From the NCBI RefSeq assembly GCF_005860775.1, contig NZ_VCHQ01000008.1, positions 62,001 to 126,000 of the forward strand: DNA of 64,000 nt, in the 5' to 3' direction. Made by a program: the position numbers and the translations under genes. Below the pieces are notes generated by a model, which was not told the origin of the DNA, did not search any database, and saw nothing but the letters and a program-made list of their open reading frames with translations. Source of the DNA: Klebsiella indica (GTDB taxonomy: Bacteria > Pseudomonadota > Gammaproteobacteria > Enterobacterales > Enterobacteriaceae). Of the stretch, positions 19,264 to 27,551 are shown one piece after another (within the stretch, counting starts at the first letter, position 1; each line of letters begins with the position of its first letter).

Positions 19264-20928
19264 ATGAGATCGAAAAGATTTGAAGCACTGGCGAAACGCC
19301 CTGTGAATCAGGACGGCTTTGTTAAGGAGTGGATCGAGGAAGGCTTTATTGCAATGGAAAGCCCGAACGACCCAAAACCGTCGATTAAAATCGTTAACGG
19401 CGCGGTCACTGAGCTGGATGGAAAACCCGTTAGCAAATTTGACCTGATTGACCACTTTATCGCCCGCTACGGCATCAACCTGAAGCGCGCCGAAGAAGTG
19501 ATGGCGATGGATTCGGTCAAACTGGCGAATATGCTGTGTGACCCCAACATACAGCGTAGCGAAATCGTACCGCTGACTACCGCGATGACGCCGGCGAAAA
19601 TTGTTGAAGTCGTGTCGCATATGAACGTTGTTGAGATGATGATGGCAATGCAGAAAATGCGCGCACGCCGCACGCCGTCTCAGCAGGCGCACGTCACCAA
19701 CGTGAAAGACAACCCGGTTCAGATTGCCGCCGATGCCGCCGAAGGCGCGTGGCGGGGGTTTGATGAGCAAGAGACAACGGTTGCGGTCGCGCGCTACGCC
19801 CCGTTCAATGCTATCGCGCTGCTGGTGGGCTCCCAGGTCGGTCGTCCAGGTGTATTAACGCAGTGTTCACTGGAGGAAGCCACCGAACTGAAGCTCGGTA
19901 TGCTGGGTCACACCTGTTACGCCGAAACCATTTCCGTCTATGGTACTGAACCGGTCTTTACCGATGGCGACGATACGCCCTGGTCAAAAGGTTTCCTCGC
20001 CTCTTCTTATGCCTCCCGCGGCCTGAAAATGCGCTTCACTTCCGGCTCCGGTTCCGAAGTGCAGATGGGCTATGCCGAAGGCAAATCCATGCTCTATCTG
20101 GAAGCCCGCTGTATCTACATCACCAAAGCCGCAGGCGTTCAGGGCCTACAGAACGGTTCTGTCAGCTGCATCGGCGTTCCTTCTGCCGTGCCGTCAGGCA
20201 TTCGCGCCGTACTGGCGGAAAACCTGATCTGCTCCGCGCTGGATCTGGAATGCGCCTCCAGTAACGACCAGACCTTCACCCACTCCGATATGCGCCGTAC
20301 CGCACGCCTGCTGATGCAGTTCCTGCCGGGCACCGACTTTATCTCCTCCGGTTACTCCGCCGTACCGAACTACGACAACATGTTCGCCGGTTCTAACGAA
20401 GATGCCGAAGACTTTGACGACTACAACGTAATCCAGCGTGACCTGAAAGTGGACGGCGGTCTGCGTCCAGTCCGCGAAGAAGATGTTATCGCCATCCGTA
20501 ATAAAGCCGCTCGCGCCCTGCAGGCCGTGTTTGCCGGAATGGGGCTGCCGCCGATTACCGATGAAGAAGTTGAAGCCGCAACCTACGCCCACGGTTCGAA
20601 GGATATGCCAGAACGCAACATCGTCGAAGACATCAAGTTCGCCCAGGAAATTATCAATAAAAACCGTAACGGTCTGGAAGTGGTGAAAGCGCTGGCGCAG
20701 GGCGGATTCCCTGACGTTGCCCAGGACATGCTCAATATCCAGAAAGCCAAGCTGACCGGCGACTATCTGCACACCTCCGCCATTATCGTCGGCGACGGAC
20801 AAGTGCTCTCTGCGGTTAACGACGTCAACGACTACGCCGGTCCGGCAACGGGTTATCGCCTGCAGGGCGAACGCTGGGAAGAGATTAAAAACATCCCTGG
20901 CGCGCTTGATCCCAACGAGATTGATTAA
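19264..20928 (+). CDS. pduC: Coenzyme-B12-dependent propanediol dehydratase, large subunit PduC
   Basis: Large (alpha) subunit of diol dehydratase, which converts 1,2-propanediol to propionaldehyde by a radical mechanism. The 554-residue protein keeps the active-site residues of the structurally characterised enzyme at identical positions: Gln141, His143, Glu170, Glu221, Gln296, Asp335 and Ser362. It lies 18 nt after pduB and is followed by pduD and pduE, the other subunits. Confidence 0.98.
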   Translation: MRSKRFEALAKRPVNQDGFVKEWIEEGFIAMESPNDPKPSIKIVNGAVTELDGKPVSKFDLIDHFIARYGINLKRAEEVMAMDSVKLANMLCDPNIQRSEIVPLTTAMTPAKIVEVVSHMNVVEMMMAMQKMRARRTPSQQAHVTNVKDNPVQIAADAAEGAWRGFDEQETTVAVARYAPFNAIALLVGSQVGRPGVLTQCSLEEATELKLGMLGHTCYAETISVYGTEPVFTDGDDTPWSKGFLASSYASRGLKMRFTSGSGSEVQMGYAEGKSMLYLEARCIYITKAAGVQGLQNGSVSCIGVPSAVPSGIRAVLAENLICSALDLECASSNDQTFTHSDMRRTARLLMQFLPGTDFISSGYSAVPNYDNMFAGSNEDAEDFDDYNVIQRDLKVDGGLRPVREEDVIAIRNKAARALQAVFAGMGLPPITDEEVEAATYAHGSKDMPERNIVEDIKFAQEIINKNRNGLEVVKALAQGGFPDVAQDMLNIQKAKLTGDYLHTSAIIVGDGQVLSAVNDVNDYAGPATGYRLQGERWEEIKNIPGALDPNEID

Positions 20929-20938
20929 GGGGTGAGAA

Positions 20939-21598
20939 ATGGAAATTAATGAAAAATTGCTGCGCCAGATAATTGAAGACGTGCTCAGCGAGATGAAGGG
21001 CAGCGATAAACCCGTCTCGTTTAATGCGCCAGCGGCAGCAAACTCACCGCAAGGTGACAGTTTTCTGACGGAAATTGGCGAGGCCAAACAGGGGACACAA
21101 CAAGATGAAGTGATTATTGCCGTCGGCCCGGCGTTCGGCCTGTCGCAAACCGTGAACATCGTTGGCCTGCCGCATAAAAGCATTTTGCGCGAATTGATTG
21201 CCGGTATCGAAGAAGAAGGCATTAAGGCGCGCGTCATTCGCTGTTTTAAATCTTCTGACGTGGCGTTTGTCGCCGTTGAGGGCAATCGCCTGAGCGGTTC
21301 AGGCATCTCCATCGGCATCCAGTCGAAAGGCACCACGGTAATCCATCAACAGGGGCTACCGCCGCTCTCTAATCTGGAGTTATTCCCCCAGGCGCCGCTG
21401 CTGACGCTGGAAACCTACCGTCAGATTGGTAAAAACGCCGCTCGCTATGCGAAACGTGAATCACCGCAGCCGGTCCCAACGCTGAATGACCAGATGGCGC
21501 GCCCGAAGTACCAGGCGAAATCCGCCATTCTGCACATTAAAGAGACGAAGTATGTCGTGACGGGCAAAAACCCGCAGGAACTGCGCGTGGCGCTTTGA
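20939..21598 (+). CDS. pduD: Propanediol dehydratase, medium subunit PduD
   Basis: Medium (beta) subunit, contributing to the coenzyme-B12 binding surface. The 219-residue protein begins with an amphipathic helix ([19 protein letters not shown], residues 2-20) that in Salmonella targets the enzyme into the microcompartment. A variable linker follows, then the conserved core ([15 protein letters not shown] onward). It is 10 nt after pduC. Confidence 0.97.
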   Translation: MEINEKLLRQIIEDVLSEMKGSDKPVSFNAPAAANSPQGDSFLTEIGEAKQGTQQDEVIIAVGPAFGLSQTVNIVGLPHKSILRELIAGIEEEGIKARVIRCFKSSDVAFVAVEGNRLSGSGISIGIQSKGTTVIHQQGLPPLSNLELFPQAPLLTLETYRQIGKNAARYAKRESPQPVPTLNDQMARPKYQAKSAILHIKETKYVVTGKNPQELRVAL

Positions 21599-21612
21599 TA
21601 AAGGATAACCCC

Positions 21613-22140
21613 ATGAATACCGACGCAATTGAATCAATGGTTCGCGACGTCTTGAGCCGTATGAACAGCCTGCAGGGGGAAACATCAGCGTCAACCCTGC
21701 CCCCGACAGAAAGCGGCACGGTCCGTAACGCTAAGGTCAGCGACTATCCGCTGGCCAATAAGCATCCGGAATGGGTGAAAACCGCCACCAATAAAACGCT
21801 GGACGACTTCACGCTGGAAAACGTGCTGAGCAATAAAGTCACCGCGCAGGATATGCGTATTACTCCGGAAACCCTGCGTTTACAGGCGTCTATCGCCAAA
21901 GATGCAGGCCGCGACCGGCTGGCAATGAACTTTGAGCGTGCCGCCGAACTGACCGCCGTACCGGATGATCGCATTCTTGAAATCTATAACGCTCTGCGTC
22001 CGTACCGTTCCACGAAAGAAGAGCTTCTCGCCATCGCCGACGATCTCGAAAACCGTTATCAGGCAAAGATTTGCGCAGCTTTCGTGCGTGAAGCGGCGGT
22101 GCTGTACGTCGAGCGTAAAAAACTTAAAGGCGACGATTAA
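21613..22140 (+). CDS. pduE: Propanediol dehydratase, small subunit PduE
   Basis: Small (gamma) subunit of diol dehydratase. From the ATG at 21613 it has 175 residues: an N-terminal amphipathic segment (DAIESMVRDVLSRMNS), a linker rich in Thr, Pro and Ser, and the conserved core beginning VSDYPLANKHPEWVKT. An upstream in-frame ATG at 21595 overlaps pduD but lacks family support, while AAGGATAA just before 21613 serves as a ribosome-binding site. Confidence 0.96.
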   Translation: MNTDAIESMVRDVLSRMNSLQGETSASTLPPTESGTVRNAKVSDYPLANKHPEWVKTATNKTLDDFTLENVLSNKVTAQDMRITPETLRLQASIAKDAGRDRLAMNFERAAELTAVPDDRILEIYNALRPYRSTKEELLAIADDLENRYQAKICAAFVREAAVLYVERKKLKGDD

Positions 22141-22155
22141 CATCAGGGATATACG

Positions 22156-23988
22156 ATGCGATATATAGCTGGCATTGATATAGGTAACTCATCAACAGAA
22201 GTCGCGCTGGCGACTCAGGATGAGGCTGGCGTACTGACGATAACGCACAGTGCGCTGGCGGAAACCACCGGCATCAAAGGCACGTTGCGTAACGTGTTCG
22301 GCATTAAGGAAGCGCTCTCTCTCGTCGCGCAGCGCGCCGGGATCAATGTCAGCGATATTTCACTCATTCGCATTAATGAAGCCACGCCGGTGATTGGCGA
22401 TGTGGCGATGGAAACCATTACCGAAACCATCATCACCGAATCGACAATGATTGGCCATAACCCGAAAACGCCAGGCGGCGCGGGGCTTGGCGTAGGTATC
22501 ACCATTACACCAGAGGAGCTGTTAACGCGCGCGGCGGATACGCCCTATATCCTCGTGGTGTCATCGACGTTCGATTTCGCCGATGTCGCCAATATGATTA
22601 ACGCCTCCGCGCGCGCTGGATATCAAATCACCGGCGTCATTTTGCAGCGTGACGACGGCGTGCTGGTCAGCAACCGGCTGGAAAAACCGCTGCCCATTGT
22701 CGATGAAGTGCTCTACATCGACCGAATTCCACTGGGTATGCTGGCAGCGATTGAAGTCGCCGTTCCGGGGAAAATTATCGAAACCCTCTCCAATCCTTAC
22801 GGTATCGCTACCGTATTTAACCTCAACGCCGATGAGACCAAAAACATCGTACCGATGGCGCGCGCCCTGATCGGCAACCGTTCCGCCGTAGTGGTCAAAA
22901 CCCCCTCCGGCGACGTCAAAGCGCGGGCGATACCGGCCGGTAATCTGGAACTGTTGTCGCAAGGCAGAACCGTGCGTGTGGATGTTGCCGCCGGTGCCGA
23001 CGCCATCATGAGAGCGGTTGAAGGTTGCAGTAAGCTGGATAACGTCACTGGTGAAGCGGGGACCAATATCGGCGGCATGCTGGAGCATGTGCGCCAGACC
23101 ATGGCTGAACTGACGAATAAACCCAGCAGCGAAATTTTCATTCAGGATCTGCTGGCTGTCGATACGTCGGTACCGGTCAGCGTCACCGGCGGCCTTGCCA
23201 GGGAGTTCTCGCTGGAACAGGCCGTCGGCATCGCCTCAATGGTGAAATCAGATCGTCTGCAGATGGCGCTGATTGCCCGCGAAATTGAGCAAAAACTCAA
23301 TATTGATGTGCAGATCGGCGGCGCAGAGGCTGAGGCCGCCATTCTGGGCGCGCTGACGACGCCGGGCACAACCCGACCACTGGCGATTCTTGATCTCGGC
23401 GCAGGCTCCACCGATGCTTCAATTATTACCCCAAAAGGCGACATCACCGCCACTCATCTCGCCGGGGCTGGCGACATGGTCACCATGATCATTGCCCGTG
23501 AACTGGGTCTGGAAGATCGCTATCTGGCGGAAGAGATTAAGAAATACCCGCTGGCCAAAGTGGAAAGCCTGTTCCATTTACGTCACGAGGACGGCAGCGT
23601 GCAGTTCTTCCCGACGCCGCTGGCTCCCGCCGTATTCGCTCGCGTCTGCGTGGTGAAACCGGACGAACTGGTTCCATTACCCGGCGATTTAGCGCTGGAA
23701 AAAGTGCGCGCCATTCGCCGTAGCGCCAAAGAACGCGTCTTTGTCACTAACGCGCTGCGCGCCCTGCGTCAGGTCAGCCCGACCGGCAACATCCGCGATA
23801 TTCCTTTCGTGGTGCTGGTTGGCGGCTCGTCGCTGGATTTTGAAATCCCGCAACTGGTCACCGATGCGCTGGCGCACTACCGGCTGGTGGCCGGGCGGGG
23901 AAATATTCGCGGCACAGAAGGCCCGAGAAATGCGGTCGCCACCGGGCTGATTCTCTCCTGGCATAAGGAGTTTGCTCATGGACAGTAA
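22156..23988 (+). CDS. pduG: Diol dehydratase reactivase, large subunit PduG
   Basis: ATP-dependent chaperone-like factor that releases damaged cobalamin from inactivated dehydratase. The 610-residue protein has the N-terminal IAGIDIGNSSTEVAL phosphate-binding motif and a second ASKHA motif LDLGAGSTDASI near residue 413. These are typical of the DhaF/DdrA-type reactivase family. It overlaps pduH by 11 nt, as expected for the two-subunit factor. Confidence 0.97.
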   Translation: MRYIAGIDIGNSSTEVALATQDEAGVLTITHSALAETTGIKGTLRNVFGIKEALSLVAQRAGINVSDISLIRINEATPVIGDVAMETITETIITESTMIGHNPKTPGGAGLGVGITITPEELLTRAADTPYILVVSSTFDFADVANMINASARAGYQITGVILQRDDGVLVSNRLEKPLPIVDEVLYIDRIPLGMLAAIEVAVPGKIIETLSNPYGIATVFNLNADETKNIVPMARALIGNRSAVVVKTPSGDVKARAIPAGNLELLSQGRTVRVDVAAGADAIMRAVEGCSKLDNVTGEAGTNIGGMLEHVRQTMAELTNKPSSEIFIQDLLAVDTSVPVSVTGGLAREFSLEQAVGIASMVKSDRLQMALIAREIEQKLNIDVQIGGAEAEAAILGALTTPGTTRPLAILDLGAGSTDASIITPKGDITATHLAGAGDMVTMIIARELGLEDRYLAEEIKKYPLAKVESLFHLRHEDGSVQFFPTPLAPAVFARVCVVKPDELVPLPGDLALEKVRAIRRSAKERVFVTNALRALRQVSPTGNIRDIPFVVLVGGSSLDFEIPQLVTDALAHYRLVAGRGNIRGTEGPRNAVATGLILSWHKEFAHGQ

Positions 23989-24328
23989 TCCCGGCGTTCC
24001 GGCAATCGTCATTATCGCCATCGGCGACTGTATCAACCTCTGGAACGAAGTGCTGCTGGGCATTGAAGAGGAAGGTATTCCTTTCCGGATCCAGCGCGCC
24101 GTTGCCGGAGAGGTGGTTGATAACGCCTGGCAGGCGGCACGTTGCTCCCCGCTGCTGGTGGGCATTGCCTGCGATCGGCACTCGCTGGCCGTGCACTACA
24201 AGAATTTACCCGCATCCGCGCCGCTTTTTACGCTGATGCTTAATCAGGACAGTCAGGCCCAACGCAATACCGGTAATAACGCGGCACGGCTGGTCAAAGG
24301 GATCCCTTTTCGGGATCTCCATGCTTAA
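23978..24328 (+). CDS. pduH: Diol dehydratase reactivase, small subunit PduH
   Basis: Small partner of PduG. The 116-residue protein resembles the medium subunit of diol dehydratase, which allows subunit swapping during reactivation. The conserved stretch NLWNEVLLGIEEEGIPFRIQ is near residue 20. A start two codons upstream (23972) is possible; 23978 (MDSNPGVPA) fits the family. Confidence 0.95.
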   Translation: MDSNPGVPAIVIIAIGDCINLWNEVLLGIEEEGIPFRIQRAVAGEVVDNAWQAARCSPLLVGIACDRHSLAVHYKNLPASAPLFTLMLNQDSQAQRNTGNNAARLVKGIPFRDLHA

Positions 24329-24346
24329 ACACAGGAGAACAGCAGA

Positions 24347-24622
24347 ATGAACAACGCACTGGGACTGGTTGAAACAAAAGGCCTGGTTGGCGCGATTGAA
24401 GCCGCCGATGCGATGGTGAAATCCGCCAACGTGCAACTGGTGGGTTACGAAAAAATTGGCTCTGGCCTGGTTACCGTGATGGTTCGCGGCGATGTCGGCG
24501 CGGTAAAAGCAGCGGTGGATGCAGGCAGCGCGGCGGCAAGCGTGGTTGGCGAGGTGAAATCCTGCCACGTGATCCCGCGTCCACACAGCGATGTTGAGGC
24601 CATTTTACCGAAATCCGCCTGA
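24347..24622 (+). CDS. pduJ: Microcompartment shell protein PduJ
   Basis: Hexameric BMC shell protein of 91 residues, paralogous to PduA. It has the same domain start ([26 protein letters not shown]) and a KIGSG pore loop. It is usually one of the most abundant shell proteins. It lies 18 nt after pduH and just before pduK. Confidence 0.97.
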   Translation: MNNALGLVETKGLVGAIEAADAMVKSANVQLVGYEKIGSGLVTVMVRGDVGAVKAAVDAGSAAASVVGEVKSCHVIPRPHSDVEAILPKSA

Positions 24623-24646
24623 TCGATGGCGAATAAGGAGCACTGC

Positions 24647-25132
24647 GTGAAGCAATCACTGGGATTACTTGAAGTTTGTGGTCTGGCACTGGCTATCAGC
24701 TGCGCCGATATCATGGCGAAATCCGCTTCTATCACGCTGCTCGCCCTCGAAAAGACCAATGGCTCAGGCTGGATGGTGATTAAAATTACCGGTGATGTCG
24801 CCTCCGTGCAGGCGGCCATCACCACCGGAGTGCATTTTGCCGAACGGCAAAATGGCCTGGTGGCCCACAACGTTATCGCCAGGCCCGGAGAAGGGATCCT
24901 GCCCGCAGCCCCGCCTCCTCCGCCCGCTATGGAGCCTGAAGCAACGGCGTCAGAGACGGTTGATGTCGTTTCTGAAACGCCAGTAGACACGTTTGTAGAA
25001 GCACCAGTAGAAGAGGCGCCACAGAAATCATCGCTGGTCAGTTGCAACCTGTGTCTGGACCCAAAATGTCCGCGCCAGAAGGGCGAGCCTCGTTCGCTTT
25101 GCATTCACTCAGGTAAGCGAGGTGAAGCGTAA
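24647..25132 (+). CDS. pduK: Microcompartment shell protein PduK
   Basis: BMC-domain shell protein with a C-terminal extension. The start is set at a GTG (24647), since AAGGAG lies 5 nt upstream and family members begin KQSLGLLEV. The ATG at 24626 would add seven residues without a site. The 161-residue protein has a BMC domain (1-90), an acidic Pro/Glu/Thr-rich linker, and a tail with Cys133, Cys136, Cys141 and Cys152 (C-X2-C-X4-C-X10-C), which could bind a metal or Fe-S cluster. Confidence 0.94.
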   Translation: MKQSLGLLEVCGLALAISCADIMAKSASITLLALEKTNGSGWMVIKITGDVASVQAAITTGVHFAERQNGLVAHNVIARPGEGILPAAPPPPPAMEPEATASETVDVVSETPVDTFVEAPVEEAPQKSSLVSCNLCLDPKCPRQKGEPRSLCIHSGKRGEA

Positions 25133-25764
25133 TGGATAAAGAACTTCTGCTATCAACGGTCAGTAAAGTCCTCGATGAGATGCGTCAGCGGCCTATTCCG
25201 CTGGGCGTATCCAATCGCCATATTCACCTGTCGGAGCAGGATTACCAACGGTTGTTTCCCGGTCACCCGATCAGCGAGAAAAAAGCGCTGTTGCAGCCGG
25301 GGCAATATGCCGCGGAACAAACCGTCACCCTGGTGGGGCCGAAGGGGCAGATCAAGAATGTCCGCCTGCTCGGCCCGCTACGTTCGGTAAGCCAGGTGGA
25401 AATATCGCGTACCGACGCCAGAACGCTGGGGATTGCGGCGCCGCTGCGAATGTCCGGCAACCTGAAGGGAACGCCGGGCATTCGTCTGGTCAGCCCTTAT
25501 GCCGAACTGGAATTATCCTCTGGAGTCATCGTCGCCCAACGGCATATTCATATGTCGCCGCTCGATGCCCTGATCCTGCGAGTTTCTCACGGCGATAAGG
25601 TTTCTGTGGCTATAGAAGGCGACGAGCGCGGGCTTGTTTTCAACAACGTGGTGATTCGTGTTTCACCGAATATGCGGCTTGAAATGCACATTGATACCGA
25701 TGAAGCCAACGCCGCAGGTGCCGATAACCCGCAGGCCTTTGTCAGGCTGGCAGACCCGCGATGA
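25132..25764 (+). CDS. pduL: Phosphate propanoyltransferase PduL
   Basis: Converts propionyl-CoA and phosphate to propionyl phosphate, recycling CoA inside the microcompartment. The 210-residue protein is unrelated to Pta. It has two PduL beta-barrel halves with zinc-binding histidines at His30/His32 (SNRHIHLS) and His138/His140 (QRHIHMS), and a further His186. An N-terminal amphipathic segment (ELLLSTVSKVLDEMRQ) looks like an encapsulation peptide. It overlaps the pduK stop by 1 nt. Confidence 0.97.
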   Translation: MDKELLLSTVSKVLDEMRQRPIPLGVSNRHIHLSEQDYQRLFPGHPISEKKALLQPGQYAAEQTVTLVGPKGQIKNVRLLGPLRSVSQVEISRTDARTLGIAAPLRMSGNLKGTPGIRLVSPYAELELSSGVIVAQRHIHMSPLDALILRVSHGDKVSVAIEGDERGLVFNNVVIRVSPNMRLEMHIDTDEANAAGADNPQAFVRLADPR

Positions 25765-26252
25765 ACGGCGAAATTCTGCAGCGCGTTATTGAGGAGATCG
25801 TCTCCCGGCTGCAGCGCCGCGCCCGGAGCACGGCGACGCTCAGCGTCGCGCAGCTTCGTGATGCCGACTGCCGAAGCCTGTTCTGTCAGCATGCGTCGTT
25901 GCACATCCTGCTCGTTGACCTGCCGCTTCTGGGCCAGCTTGCGGATGATGAAACCGATGACCCCGTCGCGCGGAAAATTCACGACGCGATGGCTTTCGGC
26001 ATTCGCGTGCAGATTACTCTGCACAGCCAGCTGTTACAGGCTATCCCGGTAAAAAAACTGGCTCGCCTGCCGGTTCAGTTCAGCGATGAACGCGGTCTAC
26101 CGTTAATTCTGCATGCCGGTTCGCTACTGAGCTATCGCGACGTCGCGCGACTGGACAAAGGGCGTCTGCTGCTCCGACGCCAGTGCATAGTGACCGCTCT
26201 GGCGCGTGAAACGGCAAACGCGCGGAATATTCAATTAATAAAGCAGGAGTAA
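25761..26252 (+). CDS. pduM: Microcompartment assembly protein PduM
   Basis: Needed for proper microcompartment assembly in Salmonella; the biochemical role is unknown. The 163-residue protein opens with an amphipathic helix (EILQRVIEEIVSRLQRR) like those on encapsulated enzymes. It overlaps pduL by 4 nt. Beyond the family match I see no catalytic motif. Confidence 0.93.
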   Translation: MNGEILQRVIEEIVSRLQRRARSTATLSVAQLRDADCRSLFCQHASLHILLVDLPLLGQLADDETDDPVARKIHDAMAFGIRVQITLHSQLLQAIPVKKLARLPVQFSDERGLPLILHAGSLLSYRDVARLDKGRLLLRRQCIVTALARETANARNIQLIKQE

Positions 26253-26255
26253 ATC

Positions 26256-26531
26256 ATGCATCTGGCACGAGTCACAGGCGCGGTTGTCTCCACGCAAAAA
26301 TCCGCTTCCCTGATCGGGAAAAAACTGCTGCTGGTGCGTCGGGTTAGCGCCGACGGAGAACTCCCTGCCTCGCCTGCGTCCGGCGATGAAGTCGCCGTTG
26401 ACTCGGTGGGCGCGGGGATTGGCGAACTGGTGCTGCTCAGCAGCGGCTCCAGCGCCAGACATGTTTTTCCTGGACCAAATCAGGCTATCGACCTCGCCGT
26501 TGTAGGCATTGTCGATACGCTTTCGCGTTAA
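26256..26531 (+). CDS. pduN: Microcompartment vertex protein PduN
   Basis: EutN/CcmL-family pentamer that caps the vertices of the shell. The 91-residue protein has the typical start [19 protein letters not shown], the central KLLLVRRV strand and the [14 protein letters not shown] segment. It follows pduM by 3 nt. Confidence 0.96.
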   Translation: MHLARVTGAVVSTQKSASLIGKKLLLVRRVSADGELPASPASGDEVAVDSVGAGIGELVLLSSGSSARHVFPGPNQAIDLAVVGIVDTLSR

Positions 26532-26540
26532 GGGGCGATT

Positions 26541-27551
26541 ATGGCGATTTATACCCGTACAGGTGACGCAGGCACCACATCACTCTTTACCGGCCAACGG
26601 GTGAGCAAAACGCACCCGCGAGTTGAAGCCTACGGCACGCTGGATGAGCTGAACGCCGCGCTGAGCCTGTGCGTCTGCTCCGTCGCGGATGCAAACCACC
26701 GCGCCCTACTTGAAGCCATCCAGCAGCAAATTTTTTGGTTTAGCGCAGAGCTGGCCAGTGACAGCGAGCAGCCGTCGCCGAAACAGCGTTATATCAGTAG
26801 CGAAGAGATCGCCGCTCTGGAAGCCGCCATCGATCGGGCAATGGCCCGCGTCGACCCCCTGCACAGCTTTATTTTACCCGGCCGCTGCGAAGCCGCCAGC
26901 CGCCTGCATTTCGCCCGCACACTGGCCCGCCGGGCCGAACGTCGGCTGGTTGAGCTGGCGGCCGAAGTCAATGTGCGCCAGGTGCTGATGGGCTATATCA
27001 ACCGCTTATCCGACTGTCTGTACGCTCTGGCCCGCGCCGAAGATAGCGATGCTCACCAGAACGACATCATCCGTGAAGTCAGCAAGCGCTATCTGGCCGC
27101 CAGCCAGCCGACCCCCTGCCAGGAGACGACACCTGTGTGCCTATCATTCCATGATTTGCACCAGCTTATCCGCGCAGCCGTTGAACGCGCGCAGCTGCTG
27201 CAGATTCCAGTAGTTATCAGCATCGTTGACGCGCACGGTACGGAAACCGTGACCTGGAGAATGCCGGATGCCCTGCTGGTCAGCAGCGAACTGGCGCCGA
27301 AAAAGGCCTGGACTGCAGTCGCAATGAAAAAGGCGACCCATGAACTGAGCGACGTCGTACAGCCCGGCGCCGCGCTTTATGGTCTGGAAAGCCATTTACA
27401 AGGGAAAGTGGTCACCTTTGGCGGCGGTTACACCCTCTGGCGCAACGGCCAGTTGATTGGGGGTCTTGGTATCAGCGGCGGCAGCGTTGAGCAGGACATG
27501 GATATAGCACAGAGCGCCATCGCGGCCATTAACGTGGGAACTCATCAATGA
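26541..27551 (+). CDS. pduO: ATP:cob(I)alamin adenosyltransferase PduO with C-terminal heme-binding-type domain
   Basis: Makes adenosylcobalamin for the dehydratase. The 336-residue protein has an N-terminal PduO-type adenosyltransferase domain (1-185) with the ATP-binding YTRTGDAGTTSLF motif and GRCEAASRLHFARTLARRAER. After a linker comes a C-terminal GlcG/HbpS-like domain (about 195-335), heme-binding in related proteins. It overlaps pduP by 4 nt. Confidence 0.97.
   Translation: MAIYTRTGDAGTTSLFTGQRVSKTHPRVEAYGTLDELNAALSLCVCSVADANHRALLEAIQQQIFWFSAELASDSEQPSPKQRYISSEEIAALEAAIDRAMARVDPLHSFILPGRCEAASRLHFARTLARRAERRLVELAAEVNVRQVLMGYINRLSDCLYALARAEDSDAHQNDIIREVSKRYLAASQPTPCQETTPVCLSFHDLHQLIRAAVERAQLLQIPVVISIVDAHGTETVTWRMPDALLVSSELAPKKAWTAVAMKKATHELSDVVQPGAALYGLESHLQGKVVTFGGGYTLWRNGQLIGGLGISGGSVEQDMDIAQSAIAAINVGTHQ

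Noticed and set aside
20194-21336. A 380-codon open frame on the minus strand opposite pduC/pduD
   Set aside because: It lies fully antisense to pduC and pduD, which match known enzymes residue by residue; its translation has no recognisable domain and looks like a codon-bias shadow.
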